A stretch of DNA of 18,974 nucleotides from Ramicandelaber brevisporus (lineage: Eukaryota; Kickxellomycota; Ramicandelaberales; Ramicandelaberaceae): assembly GCA_025201865.1 (NCBI GenBank), contig MU602775.1:1-18974 (forward strand), read 5' to 3'. Shown one piece after another: positions 10,201 to 17,757 of this stretch. Positions within the stretch are counted from its first letter, which is position 1, and each line of letters begins with the position of its first letter. The notes beneath the pieces were generated by a model, which was given only the letters and a program-made list of their open reading frames with translations, made no database searches and was not told where the DNA came from. Made by a program: the position numbers and the translations under genes.

Positions 10201-11699
10201 GGACTCCAACTCATTCGAGAAATTCATCATTTAACACGATAAATAGTAGTATGACTGCTGCCAATCGTGCGCCAATCATCTCTGCGAGAACTTCATCCAC
10301 TTCTCTCTTTGGCCAACAACAGTTGCATTCACATGGGCTTTCACACAATCTACAATCGCTCGATTTAAATGCTACAACAACCACAGCAACCACCACAACA
10401 ACAGCTATAGCTACAACAACTACAGCTACAGTTGGAAGTCAGGCATCATCTGCAGCCACATCTCCCCGGTTAGCACCAGTTGCGGAAAACAGTGCAGTGG
10501 TTATATCTTCGGTTGGTAGCATTGCGAATGACGTATCTGCAGTGTCAATTTCTAGTCATCAGCCACAGAGCAGCAGTGGAGGAGGAGGAGGCGGCAGCGG
10601 CAGCGGAGGGTTTGTTGGGCCACTTCGACGTCGTTCAACTAGAATGTGGAATGCCAGACTACGGGAACTGCAGCCACGAGTTAGAAGAGATTCATCTGGA
10701 CAAATGGTTGATGTAATGGCAGAAACACGGAGTCATTTGGATGCATTGACATCAGAATTACTCAAAATGGCAAGTGATGATAGCAATAAACTAGTAGATA
10801 TTAATTGGGTTCGCGGCCAAATGATTGGAAAGGGCTCATTTGGCCAGGTGTATCATGCAATGAATGCGGAGACTGGTGAATTCTTTGCTGTGAAACAAAT
10901 TGAGTATTCTCCAAGTCAAATCAATAAGCAAGTGCTTGGTTTGCTGCGCTCGCTCTCTTTGGAGATTCAGCTACTACGCGACTTGGAAAATGAAAATGTG
11001 GTTCAATATCTCGGCTTCCAAGTCACAGAGTGCTCAATCAACATCTTCCTTGAGTACGTATCTGGCGGCTCAATCAAGTCCTTAATCAAGCAACATGGCC
11101 CACTCGCTGACCCAGTTGTGCGCTCATTCATGAAACAAATCTCCAATGGACTCGAGTATCTTCACGAGCGTAACATTCTACATCGCGACATCAAAGGCGC
11201 AAACATCCTGGTTGATTGCTCTGGCGTTTGCAAGATCTCTGACTTTGGCATCTCTCGTCGTACAAGCGATGGTACAGCCGAAGTTAACAGTCGCATGTCA
11301 ATGGCTCAAGGCACTTGGCTGTGGATGGCTCCAGAATGTGCCAAAACAACCGACTACACATCAAAGGTTGACATTTGGAGTCTTGGCTGTGTGATGCTCG
11401 AAATGTGGACTGGCAAACCACCTTGGGATCCGCTCGATAGCACTCAGGTACTCTTCAAGCTCACAAGCAATGAACAGCCGTCGCTTCCAACAGATTTGTA
11501 CGATGATGGTATGGACTTGCTCATGCTGCTCTTGGAGATTAACCCGGAGAAGCGGATAACTGCCAAACAGGCTGGTGAACATCGGTTCTGCGAAGTGCCA
11601 CAGGATTACTCGTACGAGACATTCTATGAGCCGAAGGCTACGCCAACCTGGACTGCGTCGTCGGCAACAACTGCAGTGCCAACCGCATCCACACATTGA
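4275..11699 (+). CDS. BCK1: Bck1/Mkh1-type MAP kinase kinase kinase (SAM, RA-like, kinase)
   Basis: This predicted MAPKKK has 2474 residues in one exon, longer than usual family members; Bck1 orthologs link Pkc1 to the Slt2-type cell-wall-integrity MAPK. A SAM domain begins at FWDIDAVTEWL (108) and reaches LGV (153). Its last helix (RKRLLNHIRRL, 210-220) is displaced by a Gly/Ser/Asp-rich insert. A Ras-association/ubiquitin-like region spans roughly 1205-1305, beginning after KKWW (1200-1203). A basic stretch starts near 1944 (RRSIRYVV). The C-terminal kinase domain (about 2178-2443) is intact: GKGSFG loop 2185-2190, Lys2207, HRDIK 2303-2307, DFG 2323-2325, APE 2352-2354. VVQYLGF and the short segment before the alpha-C helix fit Bck1/Mkh1 better than Ste11, the main alternative. 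The motif before APE reads GTWLWMAPE instead of the usual GTVFWMAPE. Most of the rest is Ser/Thr/Gln-rich and probably disordered, with polyQ at 45-58 and 63-68 among others. Confidence 0.93.
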   Translation: MQYEAAVLLASSTDGLGGNGSNSAPTALPATGGGHRGLKNQPGNQQQQQQQQQQQQQQRRRNQQQQQQVQQATSSSSTSSSPPQNHSSVSMSSPSAKPRDMNSYSRQFWDIDAVTEWLQSNGFSEYVSAFRQNNICGPAFLNLNSQQLAQLGVRSSSQSQSNSPPIDGGNAGDTVHADDSAQDVHGGGEGVGVGGEGGSPLRHGRRNDDRKRLLNHIRRLALAQPIRLDDAILSSITTTSFSSNNKGPSVPSSLASSSPRSIGGLSPQPASGIASNVVSSPRIPRRRASEDVGEALAGSIRSGTPVGIPAFFGRAPCVPSPVPPVPPLPSTIQRPHTNIQRSQQQQQQQQLPPAPILRPQPKSYGNSQHQQQHQVQSRMSDYVDTSRSLQHLDYEVGSRSDGDIFQSAQHQQHIHQSRTHNHHHQHQRVRSRLASVDTQRGANPDISDSDASDEMPIDSSNRGHRRQSMLLQGFDESANGPAYGAGMSRALVSGSPGPSPRTTAADSLSITPVIASSTVSHPGLTLPLKSPLRLEHSIAKPSSPTAATLVHSPQSASPHTPSFFVQRAAGSSRLQSPTSSTVPPDFNHLIQRTDSSTPTAIADSLPRSTSSAVSSNVPHKLHRKQKRKSGMIIGGESVLMAHAMSNYNAYEDYDGMQSDAAIDEGGGDRRNYRNVRMSQSTVDIRSSESTNTAAASAVTRYVTQTMAPMMGYTSAKMPSTEPRPSLSHAQLSSYATQSGANMPASNGQSQQQLAAIYEDQPVPVAATTVAAAATQPPPPRVSSLAAIDSIEQGQIGIADQLSVIELPDTPTVNEGAVVPAVVIPPPPPIPHSLANVRDNNAATPFGSAEDSFVLNTRRLSSTPRVPSNKLPLSIADVMPDQSTYPMPLPLSNQHYHQQQQQQHHQHQLQHAVSRMVSTPQLSKAQISVSNNSGGLHGSQSFVESTPQSSTPAPQLPAMYATYSGNRSSQHQNEQSSGGRTALRDLWAHRPGTNVERGGNGTSSENASPATPTAPHAPFMVNAANHGSSGSPSTAGSTSSLLNQQSIVPRPIPLMPPQSASTVGSNQTLVPSIQRSGTQQSGHLFSQPASATGTLTEKPASATRTPTDKTAGEKSEKSGLFAKFFRGLRKGDRSNSKDGSGSNIHSGSSKSGRGGPGASPVEPGYISDSKSTASPSSILSSTSMSLNANSNNSNNNSNSVKKWWRPIKARTENGDSTATIEWWLAYINNYNNSNTVKMSLDEQMPTGKSIRYQILAALGISFSVINDYRLLTFDVKGDKYVVDDDELFALATQFRRESDLKIVAQHFPQSTVSSQTVNSTSPSARFNRTPLLPLVSLSGPSTSTESNSTATSPASARLSTELPSAAAAAATAATTAGSPSGSRPGVRLSRSKKINNNLTIDTKVLFQGTFSPNSATAETSGDGSSAVPDSSHTSAAPSNSSALMLQIQPMPRARPSDSDSARSTSAASPGPDTVPPSLRPSNTSSSVGAAVRLSDLMSDTQTLDTPASKRSAVMIPWIDHSASSSSAPHSGTSPVRQPGSPTDTQWPAGSGGGAGTAGTAGTGGNSGSNSAMTSSPLATHPPITFAGEPQPGMRTSVHGGSSSASNESPRDSLALLSSTTAGSGMHPLASEMGSDGVTEPPALNVHTATPSGSHTALPTMSTAQNDDGNNLNVPHIQQTPQPQVQLDRSASVGSTKSDSSHISSDRGTIISGKSRAWSMERPTVEVMSEHLDMFFPEHDLDEPILCESTVSLNNIDVILDASASRSSSVAAIAGGSSIANSTSDFNSSSSFSTSGIGGVSNASSNNSGNSGNSHINVNGNDSNESLIVMKLDSQLVESRRYSTSIHSRAPSSVSASMRGEAIHPAVAALKYEALGGPSDHIHSHHHTPHQQLQLQQQLQQQQQQQQQQQSQSHPPAIYETSVPVNNTDDEQQQSSAPPTVALQARRSIRYVVDKNRRRRESELREMGFSPPLTGSPWTPTHSRNSSFNTINSSMTAANRAPIISARTSSTSLFGQQQLHSHGLSHNLQSLDLNATTTTATTTTTAIATTTTATVGSQASSAATSPRLAPVAENSAVVISSVGSIANDVSAVSISSHQPQSSSGGGGGGSGSGGFVGPLRRRSTRMWNARLRELQPRVRRDSSGQMVDVMAETRSHLDALTSELLKMASDDSNKLVDINWVRGQMIGKGSFGQVYHAMNAETGEFFAVKQIEYSPSQINKQVLGLLRSLSLEIQLLRDLENENVVQYLGFQVTECSINIFLEYVSGGSIKSLIKQHGPLADPVVRSFMKQISNGLEYLHERNILHRDIKGANILVDCSGVCKISDFGISRRTSDGTAEVNSRMSMAQGTWLWMAPECAKTTDYTSKVDIWSLGCVMLEMWTGKPPWDPLDSTQVLFKLTSNEQPSLPTDLYDDGMDLLMLLLEINPEKRITAKQAGEHRFCEVPQDYSYETFYEPKATPTWTASSATTAVPTASTH
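4407..4478 (+). repeat. Polyglutamine tracts near the MAPKKK N-terminus
   Basis: Fourteen consecutive Gln codons (4407-4448) are followed by RRRN and six more Gln codons (4461-4478). CAA and CAG are mixed, so the DNA is less slippage-prone than a pure CAG run. Shorter Gln or Gln/His runs recur in the same gene near 5302, 6961 and 9952-10000. Confidence 0.9.
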
Positions 11700-11740
11700 G
11701 TGCACATCTATCCATCCAAGCATCCCTTTGCGAACAAAGC

Positions 11741-11746
11741 AATAAA
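11741..11746 (+). terminator. Candidate poly(A) signal of the MAPKKK gene
   Basis: AATAAA lies 42 bp after the MAPKKK stop and only 46 bp before the next start codon at 11792. The two same-strand genes are separated by just 92 bp, so the MAPKKK 3' end and the promoter of the next gene must overlap or interleave. Confidence 0.5.
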
Positions 11747-11791
11747 CATACAAAACACTAGCACACAAACACAAAACGGAACATTTATTAC

Positions 11792-12721
11792 ATGAATTCT
11801 TTTAAAACTATGCGTATCTTTGCTTCGAGCTTGCAGCCTCGGTTGTTGTTGCTGCCACGAAGGAACACACATGCCATCGCACATAGTCAGCGAAGATTAG
11901 CGTCTTCAGGTTCTGGCCGAGCAGCTGTGCAGCCAGTTCTGACACGATCTCAGCGCGATGCACTAGCCATAGTCTTTAGGCGAGCTGCTTATGCATCTGC
12001 TCGCTTTCATCAACAGCAGCCTGGTAGTGCAGCGACACCAGCACCATCATCCGCCGGATTCCATACCACGATGCATGTATCCGAACAGTTCGATACATTC
12101 AAGATGGTCAAATCCCTCCAAACAAACAATGTATTCACTCATGGACAAGCTGTCGCCATCATGCGCTGTGTTGAAGCTCTTCTCCGCGACCGCACAGCAT
12201 CCGTCTCTTCTCAGCTGCTCACAAAGCCCGAGCTTGACAATGACGCCTACTTGTTTACGGCCGCTCTCGCAGAGCTTCGCTTCGAGTCTCAGACCCAGCG
12301 TCGCAACGATCACGCCTCAATGCGATTTGATCTCGATCAGCTCAACCGCGACGTCGATACACTCTCTCAGCGCTTACGCGAAGAAATCGCCGCCTTGAAA
12401 AGTGACATTCAAATCGAAATGAACAACCATCGCAACGATGCCAGAGATAGCTTGGGCCGAATCGAAATGGAAATGTACGGACTGAACAACAAGTTCACAG
12501 TGAGACTGGGTGAAGTGAAGACGGAGATTGAGGCTATGAAGTGGGACACGGTGCAGAGGGCAATTGTGGGGCTGTTTGGGTGTGTGGGTTCGGTCATGCT
12601 GATTACATGGGTGTACCGGACATTTACACATGGGCCGCACATGCCGGAGGTTAGTGTGGTTGATGTCGTAGAATCAAGGTCGAGATCACCAATGGAGATT
12701 GACCAAGATATAATGCGCTAG
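11792..12721 (+). CDS. DUF1640/MCUR1-like mitochondrial inner-membrane coiled-coil protein
   Basis: This 309-residue protein belongs to the DUF1640 (CCDC90/MCUR1) family. Human MCUR1 influences mitochondrial calcium uptake; the yeast homologs include Fmp32/Put7, linked to mitochondrial proline metabolism. The N-terminus (about 1-45) is rich in Arg, Ser, Leu and Ala with almost no acidic residues, as expected for a mitochondrial presequence. The family core begins with FDTFKMVKSLQ (100-110) and HGQAVAIMRCVEALL, followed by a long predicted coiled coil (about 160-255). A single transmembrane segment (257-276, AIVGLFGCVGSVMLITWVYR) lies near the C-terminus, then an Arg/Ser-containing tail of about 33 residues. 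A second ATG at 11810 (residue 7) has A at -3, whereas the first has T, so translation may start there without losing the presequence. The upstream gap is only 92 bp. No intron is seen. Confidence 0.88.
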   Translation: MNSFKTMRIFASSLQPRLLLLPRRNTHAIAHSQRRLASSGSGRAAVQPVLTRSQRDALAIVFRRAAYASARFHQQQPGSAATPAPSSAGFHTTMHVSEQFDTFKMVKSLQTNNVFTHGQAVAIMRCVEALLRDRTASVSSQLLTKPELDNDAYLFTAALAELRFESQTQRRNDHASMRFDLDQLNRDVDTLSQRLREEIAALKSDIQIEMNNHRNDARDSLGRIEMEMYGLNNKFTVRLGEVKTEIEAMKWDTVQRAIVGLFGCVGSVMLITWVYRTFTHGPHMPEVSVVDVVESRSRSPMEIDQDIMR

Positions 12722-12938
12722 TTGCTCTTTTTCTTTTCTTTTCTTTTCTTTTCTTTTTTTCCTTTTTAATTATAAAGAGCTGCCGATTGGTTAATTAGAG
12801 AGAGCAGTCTTGTTGACGGTCCAAGGATCTGGTCTTTGCGGTGATTGGACACAAAATCTGGTTTCTTTATTGAACCCGCCGCCGCCGTTGCCGCCGCCTT
12901 CGCAACCCAGTTGTGTTCTAACTTTTTTTGGTGGTGCA

Positions 12939-12968
12939 ATGTGGCAGTGCTCAGCCCTGGCATTCTGA
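12939..12968 (+). promoter_or_regulatory. Candidate uORF in the pseudokinase leader
   Basis: ATG at 12939 encodes the nine-residue MWQCSALAF and stops at 12966-12968, 97 nt before the main ATG at 13066. It is the only ATG between the TATAAA at 12771 and the main start. It could reduce initiation downstream if the transcript begins upstream of it; the transcription start is unknown. Confidence 0.35.
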
Positions 12969-13015
12969 CACCCCTCGCTCTCTACTCCCAACACAAACTC
13001 GAACTTACACGTACG

Positions 13016-13040
13016 CACACACACACACACACGCACACAC
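13016..13040 (+). repeat. (CA)n microsatellite in pseudokinase leader
   Basis: This is a dinucleotide CA run interrupted once by G (13033), ending 25 bp before the ATG at 13066. It lies in the presumed 5' leader. Confidence 0.9.
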
Positions 13041-13065
13041 GTATTTTCTAACACCAAGTTGCAAC

Positions 13066-13803
13066 ATGGAACGAGCACAAGTCCTATACGGCATCAATTC
13101 AGCTCGATCGCCACCGCCAGAACAGCCACGCCTACCTGGCAACACAGCGGCGTCTCAGCATCCAACGAATATGACGTATGGATCAACCATGTCTGGATAC
13201 GAGTACAAAGAACCACTTCATCAGCAGCAGCACCAGCAGCAGCAGCAGCAGCAGCAACAATTGTCTCATACTGGATCTGATCAACGAGACAGTGCAAATG
13301 CCGATGTCACGTCTGCAGCATACAGCCAATCACAGCCACTGCAAAAACATCAGCAATCCAAGCAACAAAATGTCAAGTTTGGAGACTCCGTCGGCGAAGC
13401 AGCCGCGCAGCAAAAGCAAAACAAGCGAGTGAGTGCCCTGTATAGCGCATTGAGACGGGTTAGATACCGCGATGATTTCAATGACGTTGCACCAGCGCCA
13501 CAGCCAATGGTGTCAAATGTCACAGCATTCGTGTCTCCGCCGCAGCGTGCTCAACAACAGCAACAACAACAGCAGCAGCAGCGTTCGTCAGAAGCTGTGG
13601 GTCCTAGTAAGGCTGGGAAATCAATGCCTAGTCACACATCAAGCGAAGCTCGCAAGCGATCCAGTGGATATTTTGGACGACTCTCGTTATCAACCAGACC
13701 AGACGTGCCACCAGAGTCAAGTGGTGATGGCGGCAGTGGTGGTGGTGGTGGTGGTGGGTTCTTCTTTGGTCGTCGTCGCAGTAGTGCCAAATCGACACAG
13801 TCC

Positions 13804-13842
<39 letters not shown>

Positions 13843-16800
13843 TCTCAGCAACTCGAACCAGTAGCTGAGAGCGATTCGCCAACCATGATTGGTCGAATGT
13901 GGTCACGCTTCACAAAGATGGTCAACAAACCAGATTCTACCAACGTAACAACAGATGGTGGTAACGCGAGCCCGTCAGCCATGGTCATCTCCGGTCCACT
14001 CCCCGCCAATGCTGATGTGGCTCGATTGGTACAAATGCACCATATGCGCAGCGTCAGTGCTGCTCCAGTTCTGAATCATGGTCGCTCAACTCCACCATTG
14101 CGTCCTCAGCAACAGTTACAACAGCAACAGCAGCAGCAGCAGCAGCAAAAGAAGCTCAACGCGCAATCTCCCATGGCATCTCCTCTCGCTGCGCCGTTGA
14201 AGCGTCATGTGGTTGGCTCTCCAATGTCGTTGTCAGTTAGCACTCCAAAGATTAGCGTCACCCCTCCGTCTGCCGTATCTGCAATCCCAATCAAGATCAC
14301 CAGTTCCAAAGGTTCCCCGGCAATATTGGCAGCCCGACCGCAGTATGCCGATGGCCATGTCTCGGACGAGTCGCCAATCAGCTCAGTGTCGCCTGAAATG
14401 CCAGCAGTTGGTGCGGCATCAGCATGGCCCGCTGTCTCTGGTGTGCCACGCGCAATGATACAATCGCCTGCTATCGCAAAGGAGCTCAGCCATGATCACA
14501 GTAGAAGAGGCTCATTGAACAAGCTGGGAGTGCGTCGCAAGAAGCGCATCAACCATGACACTCTGACTGGTAGCCAGAGCGCCAGCAACCTGGCTTCATC
14601 AATGCCAGTTCAGTCTTTTGATGCAAGTCCCGAGTCTCAGTCACAGCTCGAAGCACCAGTCCATATTCCACAGCAGAGAAAGCCATCGAATCCACCTGCA
14701 TTCTTTGTCAAGAACAAGAGACATGTCGATGACATGGTCCCCACAAGCAACGAACCATCCACCGCCTCCGCAATGTGGGCTAATGCATTCCCATCTCAGG
14801 GTCCATCGTCTCCAATCCCGTATGTGCATGCCAAATCTCCCATACAGCAACAGCAGCAGCAGCAACAACAGCAAAAACAATCATTCCTCAAGCCGGCCAC
14901 TATGCCTGTTGCTCGCTCTATCACATCTGGTGCCGACATGTCAGCCTCTCTCCTTCCAACTGCCGGGTCAATTACCAATCCGTCGACACCCAACATTCTG
15001 CCATCGATATCTGCCATCACCAAGATTGCCTCTGGTGCACCGTCACATTCATCGCCAAACTCGCTTCGGCCGTCAATGGACAACCTGCGAGTTGTACCGG
15101 CAACCACTGCTGCCACAACCACCGCTGCCATGACGGACTCCATTGAGACAAAGCGCCTGAGCTGGGATGAGCGTGCATACAACATGCTGACTCTCAAGCG
15201 ATTACGCCGTCCATCTGACAAGAAATCCAAAGCTGGAGCAGGCTCTGACAAGCACTTCTCGTTCGGCTCATCATCTGCTGCATCATCGCGATACTCCGAG
15301 TATGTCACTCAGCAGCCGCATGGTTACATTGCGTCTCAATATGGAGCGCCACTGGGAGCTGTGATGGGCTACTGTGGTGCCAATGGTCGCGCATTTTATC
15401 ATCAGCGCAAACAACAGGCGTCGTTTGGTGCAGGTATTGATGCTGGTGCTGGTGCAAATGGTGGTGGAAGTGGTGATGATAGAGGTCGTGGCGATTTGGT
15501 TGTGATCAAGACGTTTGTGCCGACTGTTCATGTCAATCAGAGCCAGCTGCCCATGTCTGTTCGCTATGAAGCCGAGATATTGCAGTGTATCAACGGTCAT
15601 CCAAACCTGTGGCAGATTTTTGAAGTCATTCAAGAATCCGCTGCCTCTGTCGCTGCTTCTGCTTCTGCAGCCACCTCATCTACCATGAATGTACTTGGTG
15701 GCAACTCCAACATCACTCCTGACTCATCGTTCGGCTCGTTACCGTCTGCTGCCGTGGCGTCTCGTCTATCCGGCGGTTGGCCAACATTTGCAGTCATCGG
15801 CGAGCTGTTGCCAGTCCACGTGAGCGAGCTCGTTCTCTCACGCACCATAACTCGTTCCGAAGTTGACATCATGTTTGGCCAGCTCATGCACGGGCTCGCA
15901 TACCTTCACTCTGCTGGCATTGCGCACCGTGCATTGAGATTGGACAATCTGTTCGTAACAACCGATGGCGTGCTCAAGATTGCAGACTTTAGTTGTGCGA
16001 TTCGAGCTCCTCCAGAACAGACTACAATTGCCAAAATGCAGCACGGTGCAAGGCATGCGCTGGGCCACAAGCAGCGTCGTGATAATGTGTCTGTGCAGTT
16101 TAACGCAAACACTGTCGGTAATGGTGGATCAACAGCCGGGCATCGACAGCCGGGATCTGGACGTCACAGCAGGCAGATTAGCAGTGCCACGGCATCGTCA
16201 ACGCACACATTTGGTGGCGAGAGCTTCAACGAGCCGAGATTGCCGGGTTCAATTCCATCGAGCAGTACCAGTGCCACAGGGGGTGGCGGCGCTGGTGGCG
16301 AGACGCTCAGACACAAGCTGGTTCACACGCTGTCACAGTCATTCTGGGCATCTGCACAAGCAGTACCACATGCGCCTGATAATATCGAGCGAATTCTACA
16401 CACATCTGCAGCGCAAGTCTCACCAAACTTTCTGGCTATTGGCGATGATAACCACAACACTCGTCGTGGCCGTCAACAACAACAACAGCAACAGCAGCAA
16501 CAGCAGCAACAGCAGATGTTATATGGTAGCAATAGCAGTGGCAATGCTAACAAGTCAGTGATCACAACTACTGGCTTTGGTGGTGGAAATAGTTTCACTG
16601 GGCGGTACCCAATCACTCCATCAAGCGCTAATGACACTGGAGGCGATATGATGATTGACTCTGACGACGAGGATGACAGCAGAGGTCGTCCATCGCTACA
16701 GCTTCGCAAAGCATTATCCAACGTCTTTGCCAACATGACGCTACGCAAGACTAGCAGTGGAGGCAGTGATGGCAACAGTAGTGGCGGCGGTGGCAGCAAA

Positions 16801-17610
16801 TCAATGAAACGCAAGGCATCTCAGGGCAGCGATGCACATCGGCTATCATCAGAAGAGCAGTTCTTGAACCATCCTGTCAATCGTACTCCCCCAGTGCCAA
16901 TGCAAACACCACTACAACCACGCGGTGACGGTTCTGCCATGACGCCGACTTTCGGTGGTAGCAACAGTAGCACATCCAGAAGTCCACAGCCATATCAGCA
17001 GCAGTTTGAGCACGATCATTATCAGCAGCCATCTACATCATCGCCAAGTGACAAGGCTCTCCATCGTCGCATCGGCTCAATGCTCTTTGGCAGTGGTGGT
17101 GGTGGCGGTGGCGGTGGCAGCTCAGGCACTCCTGATGGTGGTGGTCAGCATCAATACAGTTCTGCAGAGTATGTACAAATGGCTAAACTACGCTGTGGCC
17201 CATTGGAAGTTGGAGGCATCGAGCCTTACTTGGCACCCGAACTGCTGGTTGAATGTCCTGAGAACTACAGTCCATTTGCCGCTGATGTTTGGAGTGCCGG
17301 GATCATTTACATTGTCATGGCATCTGGCCGCATTCCGTGGGGTTCGGCGCGTGTCACTGACCAGAGATTTGGAGTGTACATTCGGTATCCAGAGCATGCG
17401 TTGCGGGTTTGGAAACTGGGTCATCCCGGTGTGGTTCAGCTGGTTAGAAGACTGTTGCTGCTGAGTCCGAATGCACGGCCATCAATGCTGGATATCTTGG
17501 CAGATCCGTGGTTTACAAGACTGGAGGTTGGCGAGCTCAAGCATTCGACAAGCATTGCACCTGTAATTGCACAACCCCCGGCTCCACAGTCGCACCCAAA
17601 TCAAATCTAG
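13066..17610 (+). CDS. Hal4/Hal5/Npr1-type predicted pseudokinase with giant activation-segment insert
   Basis: This 1514-residue protein has a Ser/Thr/Gln-rich N-terminus (about 1-750) and a C-terminal kinase-like domain. ATG 13066 is the first ATG in frame and has A at -3; the frame extends upstream only through non-ATG codons and the CA repeat. The domain resembles the fungal Hal4/Sat4, Hal5 and Npr1 kinases, which control stability or activity of plasma-membrane transporters. Family hallmarks include IEPYLAPELL (1385-1394), DVWSAGIIY (1407-1415) and IPWGSARVTDQRFGVYIRY. The glycine loop is degenerate (GYCGANG, 768-774). Lys815 (VVIKTF) is kept. The catalytic loop reads HRALRLDN (954-961), so Asp is replaced by Ala956 and the following Lys by Arg958. 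DFG reads DFS (974-976). About 414 residues separate DFS from APE, and another insert occupies about 858-904. Phosphotransfer is probably lost, leaving a scaffold or regulatory role (inference). Six polyQ tracts occur. Confidence 0.9.
13807..13842 (+). repeat. CAG-type polyQ tract, 11 uninterrupted CAG then CAA
   Basis: Residues 248-259 of the pseudokinase are twelve glutamines, the first eleven from a pure CAG run. Pure runs are the kind most prone to replication slippage. Other tracts in this gene are at 13222-13260, 13552-13581, 14107-14148, 14845-14874 and 16474-16515, mostly mixing CAA and CAG. Confidence 0.95.
16474..16515 (+). repeat. PolyQ tract inside the kinase activation segment
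   Basis: Fourteen consecutive Gln codons, mixed CAA and CAG, encode residues 1137-1150. They fall between the DFS (974-976) and APE (1390-1392) motifs of the pseudokinase, an unusual place for a homopolymer because this loop normally spans only 20-35 residues. Confidence 0.95.
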
Positions 17611-17757
17611 ATTATGCTCTCTTTCCTTTCCATTCATGAAACATAGACTCGTATCTTATTTGTACTACATAGAATTCACTAATTTATATAAATATATATA
17701 TGTTTGCAACATCTTTTATATTATAATCATTATTATTAGATAGTTGGTGTGTGTGTG
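17611..17757. terminator. Convergent 3' ends of pseudokinase and RSA3-like genes
   Basis: This 147-bp spacer separates two converging stop codons. It is strongly A/T-rich, with alternating TATATA around 17685-17702, resembling fungal 3'-end efficiency elements, and AATAAT-like sequence on the minus strand near 17727. Both transcripts probably end here. A short GT run lies at 17748-17759. Confidence 0.5.

Larger units (their letters stand above)
12722..13065. promoter_or_regulatory. Intergenic: 3' end of DUF1640 gene and leader/promoter of the pseudokinase
   Basis: This 344-bp spacer begins with a pyrimidine tract containing (CTTTT)4 at 12733-12752. TATAAA follows at 12771-12776, 290 bp upstream of the next ATG. 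Two inverted CCAAT boxes (ATTGG) lie at 12786-12790 and 12844-12848, then a CCG-type triplet run at 12876-12898. One upstream ATG (12939) opens a nine-codon uORF. A (CA)n run at 13016-13040 sits just before the main start. TATA and CCAAT assignments are by motif only. Confidence 0.5.

Noticed and set aside
12928-13065. N-terminal extension of the pseudokinase through the CA repeat
   Set aside because: No in-frame ATG exists before 13066; the extension encodes Thr-His repeats from the microsatellite.
15965-16561. 198-codon open frame in another forward frame inside the pseudokinase
   Set aside because: It lies within the real frame, has no recognisable domain, and its Asn/Ser runs are the shifted reading of the CAA/CAG tract.
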